DNA from: an uncultured bacterium
GTDB lineage: Bacteria > Cyanobacteriota > Vampirovibrionia > Gastranaerophilales > Gastranaerophilaceae
Direction: 5' to 3'
DNA length: 64,000 bases
NCBI GenBank assembly: GCA_949294335.1
Contig: CASFGO010000027.1
Coordinates: forward strand, 62,001-126,000
Shown: piece after piece, positions 44,670 to 53,830 of the stretch
How the letters are laid out: every line of letters starts with the position of its first letter
How positions within the stretch are numbered: the stretch's first letter is position 1
Notes under the pieces: model-generated
The model's database searches: none
What the model was told of the DNA's origin: nothing
Seen by the model: the letters and a program-made list of their open reading frames with translations, nothing else
Position numbers and translations under genes: made by a program

Positions 44670-47447
44670 TTATTTAATCCTCTTTAATGATGATATAAAG
44701 TTATTTTTTTCAACATCACCATCGACTTTAGTCAAGAATATTTGTGCGTCTTTTTCATTTTCTAACTCTGGCAATTGTTTAATTTCATTAGAATAATAAT
44801 TTGTTTCATTAGAATTTCCTAATGGAATTCTGTTTGCCAATGCATTTAATGAAATGTTTCTTAAAAGACCTGCTGCACCTTTTTTCTTATTAGACATTTT
44901 TGTATAAATACGAAGAATAGCATCTCTCGTTTCTAAATCAAATGTTCCAATAATAAATGAACTTAATTGAGGTGATTTTGACTTTATTTTAAGAGGTACT
45001 ATCTTATTATCTTTTAAGGTTAATTCACCATTTATATTTTCGAAATGCCCCTCAGGAATATTTACCAAATCCATTAATGTAGATGGGCTAATCATTGCCA
45101 TTGGATTTCTAAATAATGCCGCAAATTTTAGAACATATTCTAAAAATCCGACTTTACCAATTGTTCCATCACAAATATCAAATTTAATAACCCCATTTAA
45201 CTTGAATGAATCATCTGTATTTAATTCAATTAAACCTTTTGCTTTTCCAGATATTTCTTTATGTAAGTTTAACAATGATGTTGCAATAATATCAGAATTA
45301 ACATCTTTAACTCCTAATTTCACATAATATAAGTGTTTCATCAAGTCACATCTAACTTTTAGCCCTGAATATCCTTCAGCAAAATCGAATTTATTCGATT
45401 GAATTTGTAAAATACCATGTTTATCAAGGGTTAATAATGCATGAAGATTACCCATATTTATTTGTTTAAATTTAGCTTTTTTCAAATGGAAATCACAATC
45501 ATTAATAACAATCAACCCAGTATTAAACACAAAAGCATCATCAGCTTTTTCACTTTCATCATCTGCAACTTCTTTAACTATTTCTTGTTGAGTTACAGCA
45601 GCTGTATTTTGCTTATTAAATGATTCCAATATTTTAGCAATATCAATAAAATCAACACCCAAATCAACACGATTTACAACAATTGGGAACAATAAAGCAT
45701 TATTTAAATTTCCATTAAATGAGTAATTAGCACGCTTAAATTTCCCATTAGAAATTAAATGGATATGATGTTTATCTGTTTTTATATTAGCATCTGAAAT
45801 TTTTAATCTTAATGATGGAACTCTAATACCTTCCGCTTTCATGTCAGCATCTAAAACAGGATATTCACCTTTATTATCAACATACATTCTTCCTTGTACT
45901 GTCCCTTTTCTAAAGAATCTTTTTCCGGCAAAAAGATTAAAGAATTCACTAGGTAATGGATCAGGTATTGTTACCCCCATATCAAGCACTTTTAATGTAT
46001 TACAATCAACATTTCCTGATAAAAACATTATTGATTTACGCTTAATTTCTTTTTCTTTCATTACACCAATGTAATAATCAATAGCATTAATTTTTAAAAG
46101 CATATCTTCAAAATGTAAATCTGCTTTTAAAATTCTTTCATAGTCCTTTGGAGATAAAGTTAACCCATCTACAAGAATATCCTCACCTGGTAACAATCTT
46201 GAATATGCTAGAATATCAAACTTATTATTCTTTGATTTAATAATAATTCGAGTTCCGGCATCTCCAACCAATGTAAGAGGAACACCTGCTAATTTTGACA
46301 TATAATTCTTAGCAAACTCATTAGTTAAGAAAGTATCACATTGGATATTTGTATCAAAAGATTTCATATAATCTTTAATATCACCTGCAAACTTAATCTT
46401 ATTGGTTTCTTTATTATTACAATAATACCCTTCAAAATCTTTTAATTGAACTTTTTTCAAATCTATTAATACTTTACCCTTTGTTAAAGTTACAGGAAGA
46501 TTAGCAATTGGAACTAAATTCATTTTTAAAGAATTTAAAGTTATATCACCATTAAATTTCTTCTTGGCATATTTAAAATCAAAATCAAAACTTCCATTTA
46601 TATTGTTTCCAACCATAGCAAGTAATTCTTTACCATTTGGAATAATTAAGTTAGATTCAATAAATCTTAATACATCTTTTACTTTAAAATCTTTTGCGTA
46701 AACATTAACATTCCATTTAATTTTTCTATTTGCAGTCAACTTTATAAAGAATCTTGATTTATTAATTCTTACAGGTAAATCATTGATAAATAATGTTTTA
46801 TTACTGATAATAACTTTACCGTAATCTTTTAGTAATATTTTTATATCTTCATTATTTTTTTGTAAATTAAAATATACTTTAAAATATACTCTTCTATTGA
46901 CCTTTTTAGCATTATTTGTTCCGACATCCTTTGCAAGAATTCTTATATGAGTATCTTTATCAACATCATATTTAATTTCGGCATTCATCACATATAAAAG
47001 AGCATCAAATATATCAATATTCCAACTTAATGGTTTAGCAGGTTTCTTTTGATCTTCTTTTGGAGCTAATGCCATCAATTTATTAACATCAGCATAAAAA
47101 TTATCAACCCCGAAACGTTTAACTATAATTCTTTTTATTATCAAATCTCTAAAAGAAAGAATTGTATTTAATTTTTTTATTTCTAGTAATCTTGCATTTC
47201 CTTTTTTCAAACTAACTTCATTTACAGAAAACTCAATAACAGGAGTTAAATTTGTTTTTAAAATAGGTTTATCTACAAATAAATCTACCCCCATAGAATC
47301 TTTTAATGTAGTTTCAACATAATCAATAACTTTAGGATTTGAAACCAATGCAGGAATTGCCCACAAATATATAGATACTAATGTAAATATTACTAAACTT
47401 ATAATAGATAAAATTATACAAACTGTCTTTTTTGATATATTAACCAT
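44670..47447 (-). CDS. AsmA-like envelope protein (second copy in the window)
   Basis: 925 residues: one N-terminal helix (about residues 8-30, IILSIISLVIFTLVSIYLWAI) then beta-rich repeats. AsmA-like landmarks include LKDSMGVDLFVDKPILKTNLTPVIEFSVNEVSLKKG near the start, and near the end ISGKAKGLIELNTDDSFKLNGVIKFDICDGTIGKVGFLEYVLK. It probably spans the periplasm as a lipid conduit. It is not a close copy of the 1089-residue protein. The C-terminus is polar (NEKDAQIFLTKVDGDVEKN). It is divergent from the WG-repeat gene. Confidence 0.78.
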   Translation of the reverse strand: MVNISKKTVCIILSIISLVIFTLVSIYLWAIPALVSNPKVIDYVETTLKDSMGVDLFVDKPILKTNLTPVIEFSVNEVSLKKGNARLLEIKKLNTILSFRDLIIKRIIVKRFGVDNFYADVNKLMALAPKEDQKKPAKPLSWNIDIFDALLYVMNAEIKYDVDKDTHIRILAKDVGTNNAKKVNRRVYFKVYFNLQKNNEDIKILLKDYGKVIISNKTLFINDLPVRINKSRFFIKLTANRKIKWNVNVYAKDFKVKDVLRFIESNLIIPNGKELLAMVGNNINGSFDFDFKYAKKKFNGDITLNSLKMNLVPIANLPVTLTKGKVLIDLKKVQLKDFEGYYCNNKETNKIKFAGDIKDYMKSFDTNIQCDTFLTNEFAKNYMSKLAGVPLTLVGDAGTRIIIKSKNNKFDILAYSRLLPGEDILVDGLTLSPKDYERILKADLHFEDMLLKINAIDYYIGVMKEKEIKRKSIMFLSGNVDCNTLKVLDMGVTIPDPLPSEFFNLFAGKRFFRKGTVQGRMYVDNKGEYPVLDADMKAEGIRVPSLRLKISDANIKTDKHHIHLISNGKFKRANYSFNGNLNNALLFPIVVNRVDLGVDFIDIAKILESFNKQNTAAVTQQEIVKEVADDESEKADDAFVFNTGLIVINDCDFHLKKAKFKQINMGNLHALLTLDKHGILQIQSNKFDFAEGYSGLKVRCDLMKHLYYVKLGVKDVNSDIIATSLLNLHKEISGKAKGLIELNTDDSFKLNGVIKFDICDGTIGKVGFLEYVLKFAALFRNPMAMISPSTLMDLVNIPEGHFENINGELTLKDNKIVPLKIKSKSPQLSSFIIGTFDLETRDAILRIYTKMSNKKKGAAGLLRNISLNALANRIPLGNSNETNYYSNEIKQLPELENEKDAQIFLTKVDGDVEKNNFISSLKRIK

Positions 47448-47497
47448 GCATCCCTCTTTTTATAGATTATATCATAATTTTATGATATTATACTATT

Positions 47498-48382
47498 ATG
47501 AAAAAACTTATATTCATTATCACATTATTTCTATTAGTCCAAGACTTCGTAATAGCAGCGAATAACAACCTTGAAGTATATTCTCAAGATGGTCTATTTG
47601 GACTAAAAAATAAGACAACAGGAGAGTGCGTAACCGAAGCCGAGTACAAAAAATTAATCCGTATTGGAGATTCTTCTTGGCTTGTAGCTAAAAAAACTCG
47701 CTATGGGTTAATAGATAATAACGGTAACATTCTCGTTCCTATTAAGTATAGACATGCAGAAAGAATTTTAGGAAAATTTGCAAAACTTGGAAACGATAAT
47801 GATTATGGATTATATGGAGAGAATGGTGAAATTATATTACCTCCAATGTACTCATCTATTGAACTTTTATATGGAAACATGTTCTTAACATGCAGAAAAT
47901 ATAAATATGGTGTTTCTGATTTTGAAGGAAATATTTTACTTCCAAATGATTTTGACGATATTTATATGCCTAATAAAACATCACTTAGAATCCAATATTA
48001 TGGCAAATGGTTTGAAATTGAAAGAGCATCTGCTGATAATATAGAATTACCTAAAAATTCAAAAAAAGTGACAATAGATAACCAAGAATTTACATTCACA
48101 AAACTTGTAACAGATACAGGAGTTATGTCCGGATATTATACATTAACGACAGCAGATTATGTACTTAAAATTATATCTTCGATATCACCTGCTTATGAAC
48201 AAACTATTGATGATTTAATGTTATCTCATGGCGCTGATACAGTTAATATTGTGATGAAAATGTCTTGGCTTCCTATGTTCCCATTTGTATATGCAAAAAA
48301 ATATTTCAACAACTTAATGGCACCTAATAATGGACCGTTATCACCTATTAGACAAAATATGAGAAGAAAACTTATTGAATAA
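47498..48382 (+). CDS. Secreted WG-repeat protein
   Basis: 294 residues with a signal peptide (LIFIITLFLLVQDFVIA, cleavage near residue 20) and at least three KWGx/RYGLI-type beta repeats: TRYGLIDNNGNILVPIKY, NDYGLYGENGEIILPPMY, YKYGVSDFEGNILLPNDF. WG repeats are found in envelope-associated proteins of unknown role. The C-terminal 100 residues are not repeat-like. Its stop is 3 bp from that of the opposing HExxH protein. Confidence 0.82.
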   Translation: MKKLIFIITLFLLVQDFVIAANNNLEVYSQDGLFGLKNKTTGECVTEAEYKKLIRIGDSSWLVAKKTRYGLIDNNGNILVPIKYRHAERILGKFAKLGNDNDYGLYGENGEIILPPMYSSIELLYGNMFLTCRKYKYGVSDFEGNILLPNDFDDIYMPNKTSLRIQYYGKWFEIERASADNIELPKNSKKVTIDNQEFTFTKLVTDTGVMSGYYTLTTADYVLKIISSISPAYEQTIDDLMLSHGADTVNIVMKMSWLPMFPFVYAKKYFNNLMAPNNGPLSPIRQNMRRKLIE

Positions 48383-48385
48383 GAA

Positions 48386-49627
48386 TTAAAACATATTTAT
48401 ATCATTAGGGAAATATGGAAATATTCTCTTTAATTGTGACTGCCCAATTAAATATTCTTTTTGAGCTTTAAAACCTGCTTGTTTTGATTTTATTTCTAAA
48501 TAATTAGAATCATGTTTTTGTACATAATCAGGATCAGATTTTAAAGGATAAATTTTAGAGGCCTTCAAATACTTTATGGCTTCTCTTCTTTCAAGTTCAT
48601 CCTTTATTGGACCAAACTTATGCCAACAATCATTTTCATAATTATCGCTACCTTTAGTTAAACGTCCAATTTGTTTATGTTGATAAGCATGTTCAGCTTC
48701 ATGAGCCGCTATATTTACAATTGATTTCTTTTTAGGCTGTATTGTTGACCACCTTATAGCTCTGTCATTAGAAGAAAAATGAGCATATGCATCATTTGAA
48801 ACTTTATGAGAATTTGCATCAACTGTTATACACATATTTCCTAAGCCATAACGTCTTAAAAAAAGATATGGCAACTCTTGTTTCTTTTCATTTAAATTTA
48901 AAAAACGATATGGGAAATATTTATCCATTCTAATTTCTTCAATATTGTCAGATTTCTTAAAATTATCAACAGATAAAGAATGATTATTTTGTTTTAAATT
49001 AAATGATATAAACTTTAAAATACCTTTATTTTCAGAATTCTTTTTAATCCATGGATATTCTGTAACTAATACTGATTTATTATCTTTACCTTTATTGATT
49101 GATTTTAAAATAGATAATTTTTTACCGGAATTATTTTGAGTAACGCACAACATCTGCTCTGATTCCTTATTCCAACGGCCACACAAAGATAATAGCTTTA
49201 AATTAGTTCCAAATGGGTATTTATGTTGCTGAATTGGGCAAGAATTAATTATTATATTTTTTGTATTAGTCTTCTCTAGTGTCGATGTAATAGCATCATT
49301 ATATTCATAAATCCGTTGCTTATAATTCGTGTTAGTTCCCCAAAAACATTTTTGTATTGGTCTATTATGCATATCATAAAAAGTTGTAATATCTCGAATA
49401 AAACTTGGATCAGTTTTTTTTCCAACACGCACAGAACTGAAACTTACACTTCCAACTGCAATAGCCCAAGAATCATAATCTAATTTACTTAAGGGCTGTT
49501 TTTCAATTTTTGAAAGTAAAACATAATCACTCTTAGGTGAACGTTCAAATAAATTATTAAATGAACGATGTACTTTATTTTTTACAGCTGATACATACTT
49601 ATTAATAATACTTACTTTTAACATCAA
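48386..49627 (-). CDS. Hypothetical protein with a zincin motif (HEAEH)
   Basis: 413 residues, family not recognised. Around residue 305, IVNIAAHEAEHAYQHKQIG has the HExxH metalloprotease motif followed by a helix. A third ligand cannot be assigned, but Glu/His candidates follow within 40 residues (KDELERREAIKYL). There is no signal peptide; the basic start (VSAVKNKVHRSFNNLFERS) may bind membranes or nucleic acid. It is one of three HExxH proteins in the window. Confidence 0.6.
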   Translation of the reverse strand: MMLKVSIINKYVSAVKNKVHRSFNNLFERSPKSDYVLLSKIEKQPLSKLDYDSWAIAVGSVSFSSVRVGKKTDPSFIRDITTFYDMHNRPIQKCFWGTNTNYKQRIYEYNDAITSTLEKTNTKNIIINSCPIQQHKYPFGTNLKLLSLCGRWNKESEQMLCVTQNNSGKKLSILKSINKGKDNKSVLVTEYPWIKKNSENKGILKFISFNLKQNNHSLSVDNFKKSDNIEEIRMDKYFPYRFLNLNEKKQELPYLFLRRYGLGNMCITVDANSHKVSNDAYAHFSSNDRAIRWSTIQPKKKSIVNIAAHEAEHAYQHKQIGRLTKGSDNYENDCWHKFGPIKDELERREAIKYLKASKIYPLKSDPDYVQKHDSNYLEIKSKQAGFKAQKEYLIGQSQLKRIFPYFPNDINMF

Positions 49628-49732
49628 TCAATTATAAAAAGCTTAATATTAAAATGAAAGGAATTATTAATTTATTTGTAAAATAACTTAACAATAATAG
49701 CAATTTTTATTTTTATAATCATTAATAAAAAT

Positions 49733-50413
49733 ATGATTAATAATATATACAGTACCCCACAAATCTCATTTACAGGAAAAACTTTTTCAAGAAAACAGCT
49801 TCTTGAATGTGAAGATTTCTGCGAAATAGCAGGTAAAAAAATAAAAAAAATATCATCAAAAAACTTTCAAGCATATACAATGCCTAAAAATACAATTTGT
49901 CTTGAAAGATGCGCATTTGGATATAAAGTTCCGGTAGGTTCTCAACCATTAAAAGAATATACTGGAACAAGAGTTAAAACTGCAGGTTTTTCAACTGAAA
50001 GTGGTGGATATGGTGGTGGCTGGATTAAAGCAAGTTGTGATACACCTCTTTCAACAAAAGATGTTCACACCTGTGCTTTAGTAAATCTTATAAACGAGAA
50101 TAAAAATGAACAATTAATGTATCACGTTTACGCATTTACAACAGCTGGAAAAATTAAAGAATTAATAAAAAAAGAATTTCCACGTTTTACTAAAGTAAAC
50201 ATCATGCCAGGTGACCAATATCAAACAAATTCTACTGTAAATAATATTGTAGAAGCAATAAAAGATGTAAACCCAAAAGCTATTAAACAATACTATCATA
50301 TGCCAGTAGAAAACCCAGAAGTAGTTGCAATAAAAGGTGAATTAAAATACTTAGAAAATAAAAACCCTGATAAAATGACATTTACAGAAATTGATCAATA
50401 TAATTATGATTAG
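49733..50413 (+). CDS. Hypothetical protein with N-terminal SFTG tag
   Basis: 226 residues, family not recognised. It starts MINNIYSTPQISFTGKTFSRK, with the Phe-Thr-Gly version of the recurrent tag. The body includes Gly-rich STESGGYGGGWIKASCDTPLS and CALVNLINENKNEQLMYHVYAF, with Cys and His spaced as in some cysteine hydrolases; a catalytic site is not proven. Its last 13 codons (50374-50411) are duplicated downstream of the XRE pair with one substitution. No clear ribosome site is seen in the AT-rich leader. Confidence 0.6.
   Translation: MINNIYSTPQISFTGKTFSRKQLLECEDFCEIAGKKIKKISSKNFQAYTMPKNTICLERCAFGYKVPVGSQPLKEYTGTRVKTAGFSTESGGYGGGWIKASCDTPLSTKDVHTCALVNLINENKNEQLMYHVYAFTTAGKIKELIKKEFPRFTKVNIMPGDQYQTNSTVNNIVEAIKDVNPKAIKQYYHMPVENPEVVAIKGELKYLENKNPDKMTFTEIDQYNYD
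50374..50411. repeat. Direct repeat, left copy (38 bp)
   Basis: Copy 1 of a 38-bp direct repeat, 37/38 identical to 51257-51294; the only difference is C here versus T there at repeat position 23. This copy is the 3' end of the SFTG-tagged gene. The repeats bracket the two XRE genes. Confidence 0.8.
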
Positions 50414-50739
50414 TTTTTTAAATTCTTTACTATTTTTACAATATCATAGCAAGATTTTAGTTCATTTTCTGACAAATCTGATATTAAAGTTATAAAGTCA
50501 GTATACAACTTTGACTTATCAGTATTTATAATTATACCTATATCCTCTAACGAAATATTTAACACTGCTAAAATATTAATAAAATTAACTAATGTTGGTA
50601 CATAAATTCCCATTTCAATTTTACTGACATGTTTTTCACTTATGCCAATTTTTTCAGCTAATTCAGCTTGTGTAAGACCTCTAAGTTTTCTAAATCTTTT
50701 TATTTTTTTCCCAACATCTTTTTTATCATAATCTAACAT
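50410..50739 (-). CDS. XRE-family transcriptional regulator (minus-strand member of a divergent pair)
   Basis: 109 residues. The N-terminal helix-turn-helix GKKIKRFRKLRGLTQAELAEKIGISEKHVSKIEMGIYVPTL is a standard XRE/Cro domain, followed by a helical C-terminal half that may dimerise. It overlaps the tail of the SFTG-tagged gene by 4 bp. It is transcribed away from the second XRE gene across a ~180-bp region that contains repeated TTGTNNACAA sites. Confidence 0.88.
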   Translation of the reverse strand: MLDYDKKDVGKKIKRFRKLRGLTQAELAEKIGISEKHVSKIEMGIYVPTLVNFINILAVLNISLEDIGIIINTDKSKLYTDFITLISDLSENELKSCYDIVKIVKNLKN

Positions 50740-50826
50740 TGTAAATAATCTCCGTTACTTATACCAGAAATAATATATAAACAACGAATTAAAACATTGG
50801 ATAAAACTACTAATTCAATTAAATAA

Positions 50827-50840
50827 TTGTTTACAACTAC
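50827..50840. promoter_or_regulatory. Candidate operator 1, TTGTTTACAACTAC
   Basis: Contains the dyad TTGT-TT-ACAA. The same 14-mer with two changes recurs 66 bp downstream. Its position between divergent XRE genes suggests an autoregulatory site. Confidence 0.5.
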
Positions 50841-50892
50841 ATATATTTTAATAAACAGTTGAAAAATATAATAAATTTGTATTATAAATTAA

Positions 50893-50906
50893 TTGTACAC
50901 AACTAC
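50893..50906. promoter_or_regulatory. Candidate operator 2, TTGTACACAACTAC
   Basis: Contains the dyad TTGT-AC-ACAA and matches operator 1 at 12 of 14 positions. It ends 12 bp before the ATG at 50919 chosen for the plus-strand XRE gene, where a bound regulator would block transcription or translation initiation. Confidence 0.5.
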
Positions 50907-50918
50907 TATGATATAAAT

Positions 50919-51242
50919 ATGAATGACAATATAGAAAACATAAGATTTAATCTTGGCAAACGAATTAAAGAATTGAGGATAAAATCATCACTAACACAAC
51001 AAGAATGTGGAGAAAAAATTGGAATAAGCCAACATCAAATTACACTAATAGAATCAGGTAAATCCTTCCCAAAAATTCAAACATTAATAAAATTATCTAA
51101 TATTTTTAGCTGTAATATATATGATTTCTTTTTCACAATAGATGAACCAGAAAAAAATAAAATATTTAATATTATAAAAAAATACCCTACTCATAAATTA
51201 AAATATCTAAAGGAAATAATAGAAATACTTGATAAAGTATAA
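50919..51242 (+). CDS. XRE-family transcriptional regulator (plus-strand member of a divergent pair)
   Basis: 107 residues from ATG 50919, giving MNDNIENIRFNLGKRIKELRI; the longer frame from TTG 50859 would run through operator 2 and adds non-HTH sequence. The helix-turn-helix KSSLTQQECGEKIGISQHQITLIESGKSFPKIQTLIKLS is clear and followed by a short basic helical tail. It is related in architecture to the minus-strand regulator but not a close copy. There is no ribosome site of note, so the transcript could be leaderless or short-leadered. Confidence 0.82.
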   Translation: MNDNIENIRFNLGKRIKELRIKSSLTQQECGEKIGISQHQITLIESGKSFPKIQTLIKLSNIFSCNIYDFFFTIDEPEKNKIFNIIKKYPTHKLKYLKEIIEILDKV

Positions 51243-51256
51243 ATGAAAACTAATTG

Positions 51257-51294
51257 AATGACATTTACAGAAATTGATTAATATAATTATGATT
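51257..51294. repeat. Direct repeat, right copy (38 bp)
   Basis: Copy 2 of the repeat at 50374-50411. The C-to-T difference turns the CAA codon of the copied reading frame into TAA. It also contains the stop codon of the opposing 249-residue gene (51287-51289). Confidence 0.8.
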
Positions 51295-52036
51295 TATAAG
51301 ATTTAGGATATTTATTTATCCCTTCTCTATACCATGTTATTGTGTCACCACATTTATACATAGGAAGATGAGTTTCACCATTAAAATGTGTGTCTGGATA
51401 GAATAAACCATCTAAACCTAAATACATATATTCTGAGTTTTCTTTAGCTCCTTTAGGTATTATATAAACCCTAGTAACATATTTATTATCAACATACTTT
51501 TTATTATGAGATTCTAATATTAAATTACTTCCATCTTTTAATTTATACAAAACTTTTCTTCCACTATATAAACCCTTACGAGGATTAATATAAAATGGTT
51601 CATCACTTCTTACTTCGGCTATCTTTGTTAAGATTTTATCCATTTCAATTGGGTTAACTGACTCACCTAAATTCCATTTACCTAAAGCGGTACGTAAATC
51701 AAATTTAAGTCTATTACTAATAGACTCTAATGTAATATTTGGAATTGCAACATTTATTGGTGGATCAACATGCTTAGATGCAGTTTTGGCAGCATTACTA
51801 CTAGATGTAACTACATTAGCAGAAAGAGACCTAATTTTAGTTATAATATTAGGATTAACATTTTCACCACGGTTCCCCAAAACATTTTCTGCCATTACTT
51901 CTACAACTTGCTCTGCGTTTCGTTTTACATCTTGTACAACCTCAGAAGTTTTAGCAGCTGCTTTACTCATTTTTTGAGCCAAATTAGTAACAGTTTTTTT
52001 ATTTCCTAAATGACTTGATTTAAAAACTTTTACCAT
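51287..52036 (-). CDS. Hypothetical protein, 249 residues
   Basis: Not recognised. The N-terminal third is Lys/Ala-rich and amphipathic (ANKMSK-like, with AKTSEVVQDVKRNAEQVVEVMAE). The C-terminal half is beta-rich and Tyr/Gly-rich (GLYSGRKVLYKLKDGSNLIL, YMYLGLDGLFYPDTHF). There is no signal peptide. A GGGGAA ribosome-like site precedes the ATG. Its final codons lie inside the right repeat copy. Confidence 0.6.
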   Translation of the reverse strand: MVKVFKSSHLGNKKTVTNLAQKMSKAAAKTSEVVQDVKRNAEQVVEVMAENVLGNRGENVNPNIITKIRSLSANVVTSSSNAAKTASKHVDPPINVAIPNITLESISNRLKFDLRTALGKWNLGESVNPIEMDKILTKIAEVRSDEPFYINPRKGLYSGRKVLYKLKDGSNLILESHNKKYVDNKYVTRVYIIPKGAKENSEYMYLGLDGLFYPDTHFNGETHLPMYKCGDTITWYREGINKYPKSYKS

Positions 52037-52118
52037 AAATTCCCCTTATACATATATAAAAATTTTTTTTTAAGGGTTTTGCTATTTTATAACAAAATGT
52101 AAATTTTTAGTAATATAA

Positions 52119-53735
52119 TTATTTTTTTACTACTTTATTTTTATCCTTAAATAAAGTAATTACTAAATTTAAAAGAAATTGATTTTTATTAATATTTGCA
52201 TACCTATAATAACGATACTGAGTATCTAAAGCAAAATGTTTATTAAATAAATATTTTAAATAAACTGAACCTCCCCAAATATAAATAGATTGATCAGGAC
52301 TATCAGCAAACTGCCATCCAGAAAAAGCACCATAACCATAATAGAAATTTGTTTTTTTATAACGCCCAGACAAACTTATATTTACAGTATCGTCAGAGTA
52401 AAACTTAGGAGAAAAATATCCTCCATATAAAACTCCTTGTGAACTATATATATTTTCTAAATTAGTTTGATAGCCAGAATTATAAGACACAAAATCAATA
52501 GATATTTTTTGTAAATACGGTTTTTCTAAATCATATCTTATAACTTTTCCAAAACCTAACATTCCTTCCCAGTAACCATTATTAGGTAAATTATATCCAT
52601 CTTTTAAACCCACACCAACTTTTGTATATAAATAAAATTGGTAAGGTAGTCGTGTTGTAGTATCAAAATATAAATTATTATTTGCAACTTGTCCCGTAAA
52701 AATATTATCAATTTTTACCCCGACAGCAGATAAAAAAGTCTGCTCCGCATTATTTCTACTAAAACCTAACTTAACATTAAAATTATCGTTTACATAATAT
52801 TTAATCCAAGAATCAGTAAGTAGCATTATTCCATAATCTTGAAAGAATTTTGCACCAATATCACCCTTTAATGCTATTTTTTTATTCAATCTTCCTTGTG
52901 TCCCTATTCGAATTTCATTAGTAAGATTATATAATGGTTCAGTTCCTTGCCCAGCTAAGACTCCAGATTTATATAAATATAAAACATAATCTAAATAAAC
53001 TTGCATATTGTTTACATAGCAAGAATTACTAAAAGCAATTTTATTAGCATCTAATTTAAACTCTTCATTTAATTTCTGAAGATAAATTTCATACCCTGTA
53101 CTAATCTGATATGCTCGTTTTTCTTTAATTAATTCTTTTAATTCTACAACATTATTATTAGGAGGTAACTCATCCAAAATTCTTTTTGCATCTTCATACA
53201 TTTCCATATTATAAAAGGCTTTAGCTTTAAGATACTGGGATTCTGGAGTCGACGGTATATTTTCTAATTCTTTTAATGCTTCTAAATAAGAATTTGAAGA
53301 AATTACATTACTTGATAAACCCATTTGTATAATTTTGTCATAAGTATTTTTTATAACAATATTATCGTAAATACTTCTTGCAATAGTCACATCTTTTGTT
53401 CCAATAAGCATTTTGGTCTGTAGAAGTAGACCTAATTGGGTATCTAATAACAAATTATCAGAAGCTATTTTGTATGCATCATGCAATTTATCTTTCTTAT
53501 ATAAAATTTGTACATATCTTTCGGCAACTTCTTTTGTTCTACATTTTGAATTATAAAGCTTTTCAATTTCTTGCTGGGCTTCTGTATAATTTTCTTCTTC
53601 AATCAACAAATCTACCTGTTGCAAAACTTCCTCATAATAAGAACAGGCAAAATCATCTATGCTTAAGTCATCTTCTGCATAGACAAAACTAACACATAGA
53701 AGAAAAACAATAATAACCATTATTATTTTTTTCAT
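52119..53735 (-). CDS. TPR protein with C-terminal beta-barrel-like domain (probable outer membrane)
   Basis: 538 residues from ATG 53735 (MKKIIMVIIVFLLCVSFVYA is a clean signal peptide; the longer frame from 53795 adds 20 residues before it). Residues 30-215 are TPR-like helices (AEDAKRILDEL-type units). The rest consists of alternating aromatic strands ending in YRYYRYANINKNQFLLNLVITLF, resembling an outer-membrane barrel as in NfrA/PgaA-type proteins with a TPR front and barrel back. This would fit export or surface attachment of a polysaccharide or peptide. No partner genes are adjacent. Confidence 0.65.
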   Translation of the reverse strand: MKKIIMVIIVFLLCVSFVYAEDDLSIDDFACSYYEEVLQQVDLLIEEENYTEAQQEIEKLYNSKCRTKEVAERYVQILYKKDKLHDAYKIASDNLLLDTQLGLLLQTKMLIGTKDVTIARSIYDNIVIKNTYDKIIQMGLSSNVISSNSYLEALKELENIPSTPESQYLKAKAFYNMEMYEDAKRILDELPPNNNVVELKELIKEKRAYQISTGYEIYLQKLNEEFKLDANKIAFSNSCYVNNMQVYLDYVLYLYKSGVLAGQGTEPLYNLTNEIRIGTQGRLNKKIALKGDIGAKFFQDYGIMLLTDSWIKYYVNDNFNVKLGFSRNNAEQTFLSAVGVKIDNIFTGQVANNNLYFDTTTRLPYQFYLYTKVGVGLKDGYNLPNNGYWEGMLGFGKVIRYDLEKPYLQKISIDFVSYNSGYQTNLENIYSSQGVLYGGYFSPKFYSDDTVNISLSGRYKKTNFYYGYGAFSGWQFADSPDQSIYIWGGSVYLKYLFNKHFALDTQYRYYRYANINKNQFLLNLVITLFKDKNKVVKK

Positions 53736-53830
53736 AAAAATATCATAAGAAATAAGAAGAAGATAAATAATAATCCAATTAGGCATTACCCTCATAGCAA
53801 ATAATATTTTGTTTAAGCATTAGATTAAAT

